The notes beneath the pieces were generated by a model, which had not been told where the DNA came from, made no database searches, and saw nothing but the letters and a program-made list of their open reading frames with translations. This document shows positions 7,765 to 15,952 of a stretch of 64,000 bases of DNA, piece by piece. This DNA is from Pelagimonas varians. Lineage in GTDB: Bacteria > Pseudomonadota > Alphaproteobacteria > Rhodobacterales > Rhodobacteraceae. Numbering within the stretch: position 1 is the stretch's first letter; each line of letters begins with the position of its first letter. The DNA lies in contig NZ_QKMF01000018.1 of the NCBI RefSeq assembly GCF_003208435.1, positions 44,430 to 108,429 on the forward strand, given 5' to 3'. The translations under genes were made by a program, and so were the position numbers.

Positions 7765-9687
7765 TCAGAGCGCCCCGGCGTCGCGCAATTTTTGCGCTTT
7801 GTCTTCATCCCACCACCAGATTGAGCTTTCGCCCAATGACAAAGGTGGCGGTGTGTCGCCGTAGGGGCGGCCAAAGACATCACGATATGCCACTTGGTGG
7901 GTTCCTTTGTACCATTGCGGCACCCAGATGTGCATGGCGCGCAATACCCGGTCAAGGGCCTGAACGGCGGTGTCCAACTCCTCGCGGCTTTTAGCGTCCG
8001 CGATAATGCGGATCAGCCTATCGACACCCTCGTTGCTAAGGCCGGCGATATTCACTGACCCCGGTGTGCTCACGGTTTGCGACCCGAAGATGTGTTTCAG
8101 TTCATCTCCGGGGGTTTGAGACATCGAGAACCGCTGGGTAACCATGTCATAGTCAAAGTTCTTTTCGCGTTCTTGCGATTCTGCGGCATCAACCCGATTT
8201 GAAACAGCCGCAATCCCTAGGCGCTTCAGGTTTTCAACGAATGGATTGATCACGCGATCAAAGCTGGGGGAATCGTTGAGAATCTCCAGCTGTAGCTGCT
8301 GGCCCTCTTTGTAACGCAGACCGTCATCTGCAATCTCCCAACCTGCTGCATCCAGCAGCTTGCCAGCGCGGCGTAAAACCCGGCGATCAGCTAGGTCCGA
8401 GGATTTGGAAACCGGAGGTGTGTAGGCTTCGTCCGTAAAGACAGTTTCGGGAAAATACGCGCGTAGCGGTTCCAAAATCGCCAATTCAGCGTCACTTGGC
8501 ATGCCCGAAGCTTGCAAAGTGTCCGAGTTTTCCCAAAAACTATCGGTTCGGCCATAGAGACCATAAAACAGGGATTCGTTGGACCATTCGAAGTTGAAGG
8601 CCAATGCAACCGCTTCACGCACCTTTGGATCTGCAAATTTGTCACGGCGCAAATTGAACCAGAACCCTTGGGTGCCAGCGGGGCGGCCATCGGCAAGCGT
8701 TTCCTTGATGACATATCCTGCGTCCAGGGCTGGGAAATCGTATCCGGTCGCCCAAGTCTTGGAGGAAAACTCCTCTCGGAACGCATAGGCCCCGCCCTTG
8801 AAGGCTTCAAAGGCGGCCAGATAGTCCCCAAAGTATTCGTGTTTTATGACGTCAAAGTTGTTCTGCCCAAGGTTGACCGGCAAGTCTTTGGCCCAGTAAT
8901 CATCGCGGCGCTTGTACGCGATTGACCGTCCCGGATCAACGGAATGCAAATCGAACGGGCCAGAGCCCATCGGCGGCTCCAGGCTGCTTTCTTCGAAGTC
9001 CACGGTCTCATAGTAGGCTTTGGACAAGACTGGGATGCCGCCAGCTGTCATCAACAGCTCGCGCAGCGGTCCTTCGGGTTTGAAGGTGAATTTGACCGTT
9101 AGGTCATCAATCGCTTCAACCGAGGCAAAGTGTTCAAATGTGGCTTTGAAACTGGGGCGCCCTTTGTCTTGCAAGATCTCATAAGAAAACACGACATCCT
9201 GCGCCGTGACCGGAGTGCCATCGCGAAATTTCGCTTCGGGGCGCATGTAAAAGATCACCCATTCGCGGTTCTCGGGGTATTCTAGGGTGTGGGCCAATAG
9301 GCCGTAACTTGCATCCGGTTCTTCCAAGTTTCCCGTCAACAAAGTGTCGTAAAATACCCCGGCCCCGATGGCTGCGTTGCCCTTGAGAATGTAAGGCGTC
9401 AGGCTGTCAAAAGTGCCAAACGCCCAAGACGAAAATTCACCGCCTTTGGGGGCGTCGGGGTTAACATAGTCGAAATGCGAAAAATCAGCCGAATATTTCA
9501 ATTCGCCAAAGGTAGAAACACCATGCGATTTGATAACCCCCTCATCGGCCCAAGAGACCGTAGCGGCAAATGCGACCCCCAAGGCCAGCAAGGCTCCGGT
9601 TACGATCGGTTTGAGTGGCAGGGTTTGTGCCTGCATTGCCGCAGTGTTGCGAGTGTGGGTGATGGATTTGGCGGTGGGTCGGTGCAT
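7765..9687 (-). CDS. yejA: Oligopeptide ABC transporter substrate-binding protein YejA
   Basis: Periplasmic peptide-binding lipoprotein-free receptor of the SBP family 5, 640 aa, first gene of yejABEF. An N-terminal extension precedes a Sec signal (hydrophobic core about residues 26-43) with likely cleavage after VSWA, before DEGVIKSHG. The family signature region DFSHFDYVNPDAPKGG is typical of YejA. The start at 9687 is supported by AGGGGAG just upstream. Delivers oligopeptides to YejBE. The operon is expressed from a region of about 220 bp that separates it from the cycM terminator. Confidence 0.92.
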   Translation of the reverse strand: MHRPTAKSITHTRNTAAMQAQTLPLKPIVTGALLALGVAFAATVSWADEGVIKSHGVSTFGELKYSADFSHFDYVNPDAPKGGEFSSWAFGTFDSLTPYILKGNAAIGAGVFYDTLLTGNLEEPDASYGLLAHTLEYPENREWVIFYMRPEAKFRDGTPVTAQDVVFSYEILQDKGRPSFKATFEHFASVEAIDDLTVKFTFKPEGPLRELLMTAGGIPVLSKAYYETVDFEESSLEPPMGSGPFDLHSVDPGRSIAYKRRDDYWAKDLPVNLGQNNFDVIKHEYFGDYLAAFEAFKGGAYAFREEFSSKTWATGYDFPALDAGYVIKETLADGRPAGTQGFWFNLRRDKFADPKVREAVALAFNFEWSNESLFYGLYGRTDSFWENSDTLQASGMPSDAELAILEPLRAYFPETVFTDEAYTPPVSKSSDLADRRVLRRAGKLLDAAGWEIADDGLRYKEGQQLQLEILNDSPSFDRVINPFVENLKRLGIAAVSNRVDAAESQEREKNFDYDMVTQRFSMSQTPGDELKHIFGSQTVSTPGSVNIAGLSNEGVDRLIRIIADAKSREELDTAVQALDRVLRAMHIWVPQWYKGTHQVAYRDVFGRPYGDTPPPLSLGESSIWWWDEDKAQKLRDAGAL

Positions 9688-9849
9688 GTGATCTCCCCTT
9701 CTATGGCCAGCTTTGACGGTGCAGCCATTTCACGTTCATTTTGGTTAATTAATAGCTAAGAGCAGCGGGGGCTGACATTCAAGTTGAGATTCCGTGATGT
9801 TACGAGAATTCGCTAGTTGGGTATCAGAGCATCTAGGGCATTTGCGCGC

Positions 9850-9881
9850 AAAAAAAAAGCCGCGCCCCAAAGGGACGCGGC
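9850..9881 (-). terminator. Rho-independent terminator after cycM
   Basis: On the minus strand a stem of GCCGCG plus three more pairs (positions 9881-9859, one mismatch, loop TTT) is followed by a run of nine T (9858-9850). It lies 25 nt after the cytochrome stop and separates cycM from yejA. Confidence 0.9.
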
Positions 9882-9905
9882 CTAATTTTGTCGCTGGTTG
9901 GGCGA

Positions 9906-10436
9906 TTAGCCGCCCAAGCTTGCCAAGTAGGCAATCACATCGGCGCGATCAGCCGGTTTTGGGTAGCCTTTGAAGCTCATCTTGTTGCCCGGCGCATATG
10001 CTTTTGGGTTTTCCAGGAAAGCAAAAAGGTTTTCCGGGGTCCAAACATCCGCCGCGGCGCTGAGGCTGCCGGAATAACCGCCAAAACCTTCGGCTGTGCC
10101 GACAGCGCGGCCTACAACACCATAAAGATATGGGCCAGTACCGTTGGCACCGTCGTCAACCTTGTGACAGCTGCCACATTTTTTCTTAAAGTCTTTACCA
10201 CCTTCAACCGCATCGCCTGCGGCCAAAACTGCTGCAACGTCGATTTCTACAACTTCTTTGTCGCCGTGATCGTCGCCGTCGCCTGTGTCAATCACATAGG
10301 CCGCTTGCGCGTGGTCGCCATGACCGCCGCCACCGGTGTGGTACAGCGTTTCCGCGGCCCATTTGCCCAATAGAAGGACAAGCAGCGATCCGCAGACGCC
10401 GCCTACAACTTTGGTCATGGTCATTGTGTCAAACAT
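9906..10436 (-). CDS. cycM: Membrane-anchored cytochrome c552 (CycM type)
   Basis: Electron carrier between the bc1 complex and terminal oxidases, tethered to the periplasmic face of the inner membrane. The 176-residue protein begins MFDTMTMTK, as in Paracoccus CycM, has an uncleaved helix at about 9-27, an acidic/glycine-rich linker, and one c-type heme site C87-G-S-C90-H91; M153 in NKMSFKG is the likely distal ligand. An in-frame start 8 codons upstream exists, but the MFDTM start matches the family. Its own terminator follows. It probably feeds aa3 or cbb3 oxidases. Confidence 0.92.
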   Translation of the reverse strand: MFDTMTMTKVVGGVCGSLLVLLLGKWAAETLYHTGGGGHGDHAQAAYVIDTGDGDDHGDKEVVEIDVAAVLAAGDAVEGGKDFKKKCGSCHKVDDGANGTGPYLYGVVGRAVGTAEGFGGYSGSLSAAADVWTPENLFAFLENPKAYAPGNKMSFKGYPKPADRADVIAYLASLGG

Positions 10437-10589
10437 GGGGTGCCCTGTCGCTATTCGCATTCGCTATCGTCGGGCGCGTGTCTATTGCTTCCCTTTGCGT
10501 ATGGCAAGATATAGAAGGCGCGACCAAACGCCCGCCCCCAACTTTTCACCTCGGGTTGGATGGGGCCAAATTGATAGGAAACCGTTCAT

Positions 10590-11423
10590 ATGACCCAGCG
10601 CATTGCCTTCCAAGGAGAGCTCGGAGCCTATTCACATGAAGCGTGTCGTGACGCCCGTCCCGATATGGAAGCCCTGCCGTGCAACAGTTTTGAGGACGTT
10701 TTGGCTGCTGTACGCTCAAAAAAGGCGGATTTGGCAATGTTGCCGGTGGAAAATACCACCTACGGCCGTGTGGCGGATATTCACCGGATGCTGCCCGAAA
10801 GCGGATTGCGCATCATCGACGAAGCTTTTGTGCGGGTGCACATCAGTCTGATGGCCATGCCGGGCGTGCAGATCGAAGACCTGAAACTGGTGCGTGCGCA
10901 TCCGGTTTTGATTCCCCAAGCCGAAGAATTTTTGTCGCGATATGGAATCAAGGGCGAATCTGCGGCGGACAGCGCGGGGGCAGCCGCAGACATTGCCGCT
11001 AAAAAAGAAATGACCGTTGGCGCGCTGGCGTCAGATCTGGCCGCTGAAATCAACGGGTTGCACATTCTTGCGCGCCACATCGAAGATCACGCCCACAACA
11101 CAACACGCTTCCTTATCATGTCGCGGGATGCGGAGCATGACCGCCGCGGTGATCATGGCATGATGACCACCTTTGTGTTTCAGGTCCGCAACATCCCGTC
11201 GGCTTTGTACAAGGCCATGGGCGGTTTCGCGACCAATGGCGTCAACATGACGAAACTCGAAAGTTATATGGTCGGCGGGTCGTTTTCGGCCACGCAGTTC
11301 TATGCTGATATCGAGGGCCATCCAGATGATCCTGCGGTGCAGCGCGCGCTAGAAGAACTGGATTACTTCACTGATATGCTTGAAATTCTGGGCACTTATC
11401 CGCGTGATCCACGGCGTGACTAG
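10590..11423 (+). CDS. pheA: Prephenate dehydratase
   Basis: Cytoplasmic enzyme that converts prephenate to phenylpyruvate in phenylalanine synthesis, 277 aa, monofunctional (no chorismate mutase domain). Catalytic domain about residues 4-180 with the conserved HNTTRF (T172-R173-F174), followed by an ACT regulatory domain with NMTKLESYMVGG, the phenylalanine-binding segment as usually written in alphaproteobacteria. A ribosome site AGGAAA lies upstream of ATG 10590. Its last codons overlap the stop of the converging ogt gene by 4 bp. Feedback control by phenylalanine is expected from the ACT domain. Confidence 0.94.
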   Translation: MTQRIAFQGELGAYSHEACRDARPDMEALPCNSFEDVLAAVRSKKADLAMLPVENTTYGRVADIHRMLPESGLRIIDEAFVRVHISLMAMPGVQIEDLKLVRAHPVLIPQAEEFLSRYGIKGESAADSAGAAADIAAKKEMTVGALASDLAAEINGLHILARHIEDHAHNTTRFLIMSRDAEHDRRGDHGMMTTFVFQVRNIPSALYKAMGGFATNGVNMTKLESYMVGGSFSATQFYADIEGHPDDPAVQRALEELDYFTDMLEILGTYPRDPRRD

Positions 11424-11875
11424 ATCAAAAGACTTGCCGCGCCTTCATGGCGCAGCAAGGCCACCTTGGTTTCTACGCCGTGGCTGCCTGAAAATCCGCC
11501 AAGTCCGGTTGCGGCCAAAACCCGATGGCATGGGATAATCAGGGGAATCGGATTGCCACCGCAGCCGCCACCGACGGCTTGGGCAGACACCCCGATATCT
11601 TTGGCCAAATCGCCGTATCGACGGGTTTCGCCAAATGGAATCGCATAGATCGCGTCACAGACCTTTTTCTGAAAATCGCTTCCCCGCACTGACAGCGGCA
11701 GGTCAAAAACACGCAAAGTGCCAGCGAAATATGCATCAATTTGCGCTTGCGCCTCTTTCAACAATGGCGTGGTTTCGCTGTTTCCATATTCTGCCCACTC
11801 AACGCGGACAATTGCGTCATCCTTTTGCACAATCTGCATGGGGCCGGTCGGTGTATTTATAAACAAGGTGGGCAT
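11420..11875 (-). CDS. ogt: Methylated-DNA--protein-cysteine S-methyltransferase
   Basis: Suicide repair enzyme that takes the alkyl group from O6-alkylguanine onto its own cysteine. 151 aa, with the active site IPCHRV (Cys116) and the helix-turn-helix DNA-binding part (FGETRRYGDLAKDIGVSAQAV). The N-terminal domain is short, as in many Rhodobacterales members. AVGGGCGGNP in the region that is usually AVGxAxxxNP is slightly unusual, with an extra cysteine at 105. Convergent with pheA. Confidence 0.9.
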   Translation of the reverse strand: MPTLFINTPTGPMQIVQKDDAIVRVEWAEYGNSETTPLLKEAQAQIDAYFAGTLRVFDLPLSVRGSDFQKKVCDAIYAIPFGETRRYGDLAKDIGVSAQAVGGGCGGNPIPLIIPCHRVLAATGLGGFSGSHGVETKVALLRHEGAASLLI

Positions 11876-11980
11876 TGACGCAGGCTAGGGCGCGCGGAGG
11901 ATTTTGACAACGTGGATGTCGCAAACGGACTCGACAGTCCGCGCGGGTGCAGACACCCTGCGGTCAAACAGGAGTTTATA

Positions 11981-12925
11981 ATGAAGACAGGTTTCATTGG
12001 CCTTGGGGCTGTGGGCGGCAAACTGGCCGGTAACTTAATAAATAACGGCGTGGCTCTGACGGTGTTTGATTTGGATGCAGATAGGGTCCAAATGTTTGTT
12101 GAGAAGGGCGCTACCAGCGCGCAATCTGCGGCAAACATCATGCGCGATTGCGATGTAGTGATCACCTCTTTGCCCAGCCCTGCCGCGTCCGAGGCGGTGT
12201 TGGCGCAAATGTTGCCGGAAATGGACGCGGGCAAAATCTGGGTCGAGATGTCGACCACAGACCCCGTTATGATCGCTGAACAATCCGAACGCGTTGCGGC
12301 AACAGGGGCAGTCACTGTTGAATCTCCGGTTTCCGGTGGATGCCATCGGGCCGCAACCGGCAACATTTCTATTTTTGCGGGCGGTGATCGTGACGCGTTT
12401 GAAAAGGTGCTGCCCTTACTGACGATTCTAGGCCGCAACGTGCTGCATACCGGAGAGATCGGCAGCGCATCCAAATTGAAGGTTATGACCAACTATTTGG
12501 CAACTGCGAACTTGCTGACGGTTTGTGAAGCGCTGACCACGATGAAGGCCGCTGGCTTGGATCTGGCGACGACCTATGAGGCGATCCGCATCAGTTCCGG
12601 CAATTCGTTTGTGCATGAAACCGAAAGCCAGTTGATCCTGTCCGGGTCGCGTGATGTCGATTTTGCCATGGATCTTGTGCAAAAGGATATCGGACTGTTT
12701 CAGCAATTGGCCGAGGCCCATGATGTGCCGCTGGAAATATCCCCCCAGATCATTGCGATGATCAAAGACGGGCAGGCGCGCTATGGGCAATCGGCCCAAT
12801 CGGACCGGATGATTGAACGGCTGGAAGAGGCCACGGGCCTAAGTGTGCGCGCCGATGGCTTCCCGATGGAGCTGGTGGACGAAAAGCCGCCCGCACGCGG
12901 TGCCGAAGTTATACTGAATCGCTAA
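11981..12925 (+). CDS. NAD(P)-dependent beta-hydroxyacid dehydrogenase (3-hydroxyisobutyrate dehydrogenase family)
   Basis: Oxidises or reduces a short 3-hydroxy acid with NAD(P). 314 aa: Rossmann motif GLGAVGGKLAGN from residue 7, substrate-binding SPVSGG at about 115-120, and the catalytic Lys of the GxxxxxKxxxN motif at K167 with N171. The start ATG 11981 has an AGGAG site; a longer frame from 11912 is not supported. A cytochrome P450 gene starts 70 nt downstream on the same strand, so the two may serve one catabolic route. The precise substrate (3-hydroxyisobutyrate, tartronate semialdehyde or another) cannot be told from sequence. Confidence 0.85.
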   Translation: MKTGFIGLGAVGGKLAGNLINNGVALTVFDLDADRVQMFVEKGATSAQSAANIMRDCDVVITSLPSPAASEAVLAQMLPEMDAGKIWVEMSTTDPVMIAEQSERVAATGAVTVESPVSGGCHRAATGNISIFAGGDRDAFEKVLPLLTILGRNVLHTGEIGSASKLKVMTNYLATANLLTVCEALTTMKAAGLDLATTYEAIRISSGNSFVHETESQLILSGSRDVDFAMDLVQKDIGLFQQLAEAHDVPLEISPQIIAMIKDGQARYGQSAQSDRMIERLEEATGLSVRADGFPMELVDEKPPARGAEVILNR

Positions 12926-12958
12926 AACGCCATTGAGAGACCGGTCTTTTCGTTTTAG
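12922..12958. other. Nested palindrome between the dehydrogenase and P450 genes
   Basis: CTAAAACG (12922-12929) and CGTTTTAG (12951-12958) are perfect inverted arms around a second perfect palindrome AGACCGGTCT (12938-12947). It could be a terminator without T-run or an operator in front of the P450 gene. Only the symmetry is seen. Confidence 0.4.
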
Positions 12959-12994
12959 ATCGGTCCCTTGAACCAAAATGGGACGGACTGGGCA

Positions 12995-14227
12995 ATGACA
13001 TCCGAGCAGATCATCTTTGACCCGCGATCCGCCGAATTCGCCGCTGACCCTTATCCGGTCTACGCCGCGCTGCGCCAGCTTGAGACCCCGTATTACTATG
13101 AGGATGTTGATAGCTGGATGTTGACCAAAATGGCCGATGTAGAGGCGGTCGCCTCTGACCGGTCCATGGTGCGCAGTCTGGACGATCAGCTGTCCGAGGC
13201 AGAGCGTAAAGCCGCCCAGCGCAAGATTAACTGGCATGAAATGCCGTTTCATGAACGGTTTGTGCAAACAAATTTGCTCGAAAGCGAAGGGGCAGTGCAC
13301 CACCGGCTGCGCACCGTTGTGTTTCGGGAATTCACCAAGAGCATGATCGCCCGTCAACGCGAAGCGATCCAAAGTTTTGTGGACGGGAAGTTGGAAGCGC
13401 TAACCGATCTGGGTGAATTTGATTTCATTGAGGATTTTGCGGCCCATGTACCGGGGCACATTATTGGCCGGCTGCTGGGTGTGCCGGATGAGCATTGCCC
13501 CCAGTTGCGCATTTGGTCGGAAAATGTGGTGCGCTTTTTTGATATCGGCCGCGATGACACGGACAAAGCGATTGCCGAACAAGCCACCAAGGAATTCTAC
13601 CTGTTTTTGATGGATCTGGTGGCCGAACGCCGAAAGAATCCCCAAGAAGACCTGTTGTCCCAGATGATGCTGCACCGAGAAGCGGGCCGCCTGTCCGAAG
13701 ATGAATTGATCGCTACGGCGATGTTGATTTTGATGGCCGGGCATGGGTCGACCATCGATGTGTTGGGATCGGGGATGCATGCCTTACTGCGCTTTCCCGG
13801 TCAGCATCAAAAACTACGCGCGGATCCGGCGTTGGTCGGAACAGCGGTCCAGGAAATGTTCCGCTATGAGGCCCCTTTGCCGTATTTCCACCGCTTCGCC
13901 ACCAAGGATTGCGAGATCGGCGGGCGATCATTCAAGGCTGGCACACGTTTCGGGCTGCTGTATGGGGCGGCCAACCGTGATCCGGCGCGCTTCGAACTTC
14001 CTGACATGTTTGATATTACCCGTAGCCCGAACCGTCACATTGCATTTGGCAAAGGGGCGCATCTGTGTCTGGGAAACCATCTTGCGGCGCTGGATATGGA
14101 TGTGATTTTTTCAACCCTGAACCAGCGTTTCGCCAAGATTGAACTGGCCGGCGGGCCGCCAGAATATAAACGCGGGTTGTCTGTGCGCGGTCCCAAGTCG
14201 CTCCGGATCGCTGTTACCCCTGTCTAA
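12995..14227 (+). CDS. Cytochrome P450
   Basis: Soluble bacterial heme-thiolate monooxygenase of 410 aa. The heme-binding signature FGKGAHLCLGNHLA gives the thiolate ligand Cys358; the I-helix reads LILMAGHGSTIDV, with the oxygen-activating AGHGST segment, and EMFR is the K-helix ExxR. No membrane anchor, so it needs a separate ferredoxin system not seen in the window. ATG 12995 is chosen over the upstream TTG at 12968, which lacks support. Probably co-transcribed with the dehydrogenase gene upstream. Substrate unknown. Confidence 0.9.
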   Translation: MTSEQIIFDPRSAEFAADPYPVYAALRQLETPYYYEDVDSWMLTKMADVEAVASDRSMVRSLDDQLSEAERKAAQRKINWHEMPFHERFVQTNLLESEGAVHHRLRTVVFREFTKSMIARQREAIQSFVDGKLEALTDLGEFDFIEDFAAHVPGHIIGRLLGVPDEHCPQLRIWSENVVRFFDIGRDDTDKAIAEQATKEFYLFLMDLVAERRKNPQEDLLSQMMLHREAGRLSEDELIATAMLILMAGHGSTIDVLGSGMHALLRFPGQHQKLRADPALVGTAVQEMFRYEAPLPYFHRFATKDCEIGGRSFKAGTRFGLLYGAANRDPARFELPDMFDITRSPNRHIAFGKGAHLCLGNHLAALDMDVIFSTLNQRFAKIELAGGPPEYKRGLSVRGPKSLRIAVTPV

Positions 14228-14288
14228 GCCGCTTTCCCCGCGCGGGTTTTGCGCGTATTGGGCAATGCAGGGACATTGAGGGACCGAC

Positions 14289-14768
14289 ATGAGCGATACT
14301 GAACTGGCATATATCAAAGCATCCGCACCGCGCCGGGTGATTGGCGCAGGGGCGATGGTCGGCCTTGGTGCAATGATGCTGTATCTGGCCTTTGCCGCGC
14401 CGCCGGAAAACCCGTTTTGGCTGGTGTTTTTGATCGGATGCGGGCTGTTTGCCCTTTGGGTGTCACAGGTGCTTTGGCAATCTACAGCGCGTAAACTGAT
14501 CCTGACCGAAGATGCGCTTATGGATGATCAGGGGGTCTTGGTCGCCAAGCTGGACCAGATCGAAAAGGTGGATCGGGGTGCCTTTGCGATGAAGCCTTCG
14601 AACGGTTTTGTCATTTTTCTCAAGGAACCTTTGCCGCGCGCATGGTATCCGGGCCTGTGGTGGCGGATCGGCAAACGGGTTGCTGTCGGCGGTGTGACAT
14701 CGGGCGGTGAAACAAAACCGGTGGCGGATATTATCACCCTAAAAATTTCCAAAGTTCTGGAAGACTAA
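14289..14768 (+). CDS. Small membrane protein with two transmembrane helices, function unknown
   Basis: 159 aa. Two hydrophobic helices close together (about residues 17-37 and 43-61) are followed by a soluble beta-rich tail (ARKLILTEDALMDDQG, LDQIEKVDRGAFAM) with the layout of bacterial PH-like domains. I do not recognise a named family with certainty. It follows the P450 gene by 61 nt and is closed by a hairpin at 14775-14804, so it may end that transcript. Coding character and position make it likely real. Confidence 0.7.
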   Translation: MSDTELAYIKASAPRRVIGAGAMVGLGAMMLYLAFAAPPENPFWLVFLIGCGLFALWVSQVLWQSTARKLILTEDALMDDQGVLVAKLDQIEKVDRGAFAMKPSNGFVIFLKEPLPRAWYPGLWWRIGKRVAVGGVTSGGETKPVADIITLKISKVLED

Positions 14769-14774
14769 AGCGAC

Positions 14775-14804
14775 ATGGCCGCGCCCGTCACGGGGCGCGG
14801 CCAT
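14775..14804. terminator. Hairpin between converging genes
   Basis: ATGGCCGCGCCC (14775-14786) and GGGCGCGGCCAT (14793-14804) form a perfect 12-bp stem with a 6-nt loop, 6 nt after the stop of the small membrane protein. No T-run. It lies between two converging transcripts and may serve both. Confidence 0.6.
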
Positions 14805-14852
14805 TGCCAAAGTCCTGCAAAGGGGTTCGCAAGGCTTTAACAATTTCGCGAT

Positions 14853-15407
14853 TTAGAGGTTTGAAAACACGACCTGAGGTGTATAGCGCGGCCGGGTAAA
14901 GCTGTATGTCATGATCTCAAAGTCGCTGAGACCGACATCAAAGATTGGTTCATGCAGGTCCCAAGTTTCGACCAAAATCAACTGATCGCCACTGTTTGCG
15001 GCGGGAAGCCGTGTCGTGAAATCGTCCATATCGCTGTTGCGCAGCACCGACTGATTGCCGCGCCGTTTGGACCAAACCACAGACCACGCACCGTCATCTG
15101 AATCATATTGCACGACGGTCACCCGCAAGTCGCTGTCAGTGCCGGATGTTTTGGTCAACTCACGCAGCAATCTGCGGGCGTTAGAGATGTAAACGCCGCT
15201 AATCGGATCAGTCTCGCGTGAAATCATATCGCCAATCACGTAGTTGGCTTTCTGGCTCACGCTTTGTTGGCGAAAGGCGTCAAAATACACCCATCCCGCG
15301 CCGAACAGCCACAGCAAAACGGGTAGGACAATCAACGCTTCGAGGGTGATGTAACCCCGTGTGTCGGCGGAAAAACGGCGCAGACGCGAAGTCAGAATAC
15401 CTGTCAT
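14853..15407 (-). CDS. TadE-like pseudopilin-type protein, left module second copy
   Basis: 184 aa. Short basic N-terminus, then DTRGYITLEALIVLPVLLWLFGAG, split here as TLEALIVLPVLLW: the Glu in a hydrophobic helix that marks TadE-type pilin-like proteins. The rest is a small exported domain. It is clearly paralogous to the 185-aa protein at 22249-22806 (shared ISRETDPI, ILVET, TRPR near the end). ATG 15407 has AAGGACAG upstream; the longer open frame to 15722 overlaps the preceding gene and is not used. Last gene of a three-gene minus-strand module. Confidence 0.82.
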   Translation of the reverse strand: MTGILTSRLRRFSADTRGYITLEALIVLPVLLWLFGAGWVYFDAFRQQSVSQKANYVIGDMISRETDPISGVYISNARRLLRELTKTSGTDSDLRVTVVQYDSDDGAWSVVWSKRRGNQSVLRNSDMDDFTTRLPAANSGDQLILVETWDLHEPIFDVGLSDFEIMTYSFTRPRYTPQVVFSNL

Positions 15408-15421
15408 GATCTGTCCTTTCC

Positions 15422-15952
15422 TTAAGATGGTTCGTGAACAAAGGCCGTGCTGACGACGAGAGCGGTATAGCCCTCGGAGTCTTTGGCCAAACTTGAACTG
15501 ATCGTTCCCGCTGGCGTTATCGGCTGGTACTTGTAGCAGACGCGCAGCAGCATCATTTCGTTGGTCCCGCCGTTCTGGAATGACCGGTGCGGCGTGACAT
15601 TCAGCGTGGTGTCTGCGCAATCTGCGGCATCGATGATGCCATCCCAGTCTCGCATATCCAGCGATACCATTTCCAGATGCAGTGTGCTCATACAGCCCGG
15701 CAGAACCGCGGCCCCATCGCAAATCGCCTGCTTGATTTCATCAGGATCGGACACTGATCCCAGACGGATGTCGCGGACTGTGTCGTCCAGGGCGCGTTCT
15801 AGCGCTGTTTGGCGAATGGTCACAGTGCCCAACTCAATGGAGGACAAGATCAAAATCAAAAAGACCGGTGTCCAAAGGGCAAAGGGAATTACCATTGAAC
15901 CGCGTTCTTCGCGGGTGAAGGTTTTGATGCGGGATCGCAAGGAACGGATCAT
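15422..15952 (-). CDS. TadE-like pseudopilin-type protein, left module first copy
   Basis: 176 aa. N-terminal basic patch and EERGSMVIPFALWTPVFLI give a single anchoring helix at about residues 18-40, with the exported part beyond. Paralogue of the 179-aa protein at 21704-22243 (shared ERALDxxxRDIR, NEMMLxRxCxKY, STAFVHEP/TSAFVQEP near the C-terminus). Its start overlaps the stop of the vWA gene by 4 bp and it ends 14 nt before the next TadE gene. Role in pilus or surface structure is inferred from the family. Confidence 0.82.
   Translation of the reverse strand: MIRSLRSRIKTFTREERGSMVIPFALWTPVFLILILSSIELGTVTIRQTALERALDDTVRDIRLGSVSDPDEIKQAICDGAAVLPGCMSTLHLEMVSLDMRDWDGIIDAADCADTTLNVTPHRSFQNGGTNEMMLLRVCYKYQPITPAGTISSSLAKDSEGYTALVVSTAFVHEPS

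Noticed and set aside
11912..11980. N-terminal extension of the hydroxyacid dehydrogenase
   Set aside because: The Rossmann motif begins right after MKTG at 11981, which has its own AGGAG site.
15408..15722. Long N-terminal extension of the left TadE-like protein
   Set aside because: It overlaps the upstream TadE-like gene in another frame and encodes no signal; ATG 15407 has a good ribosome site.
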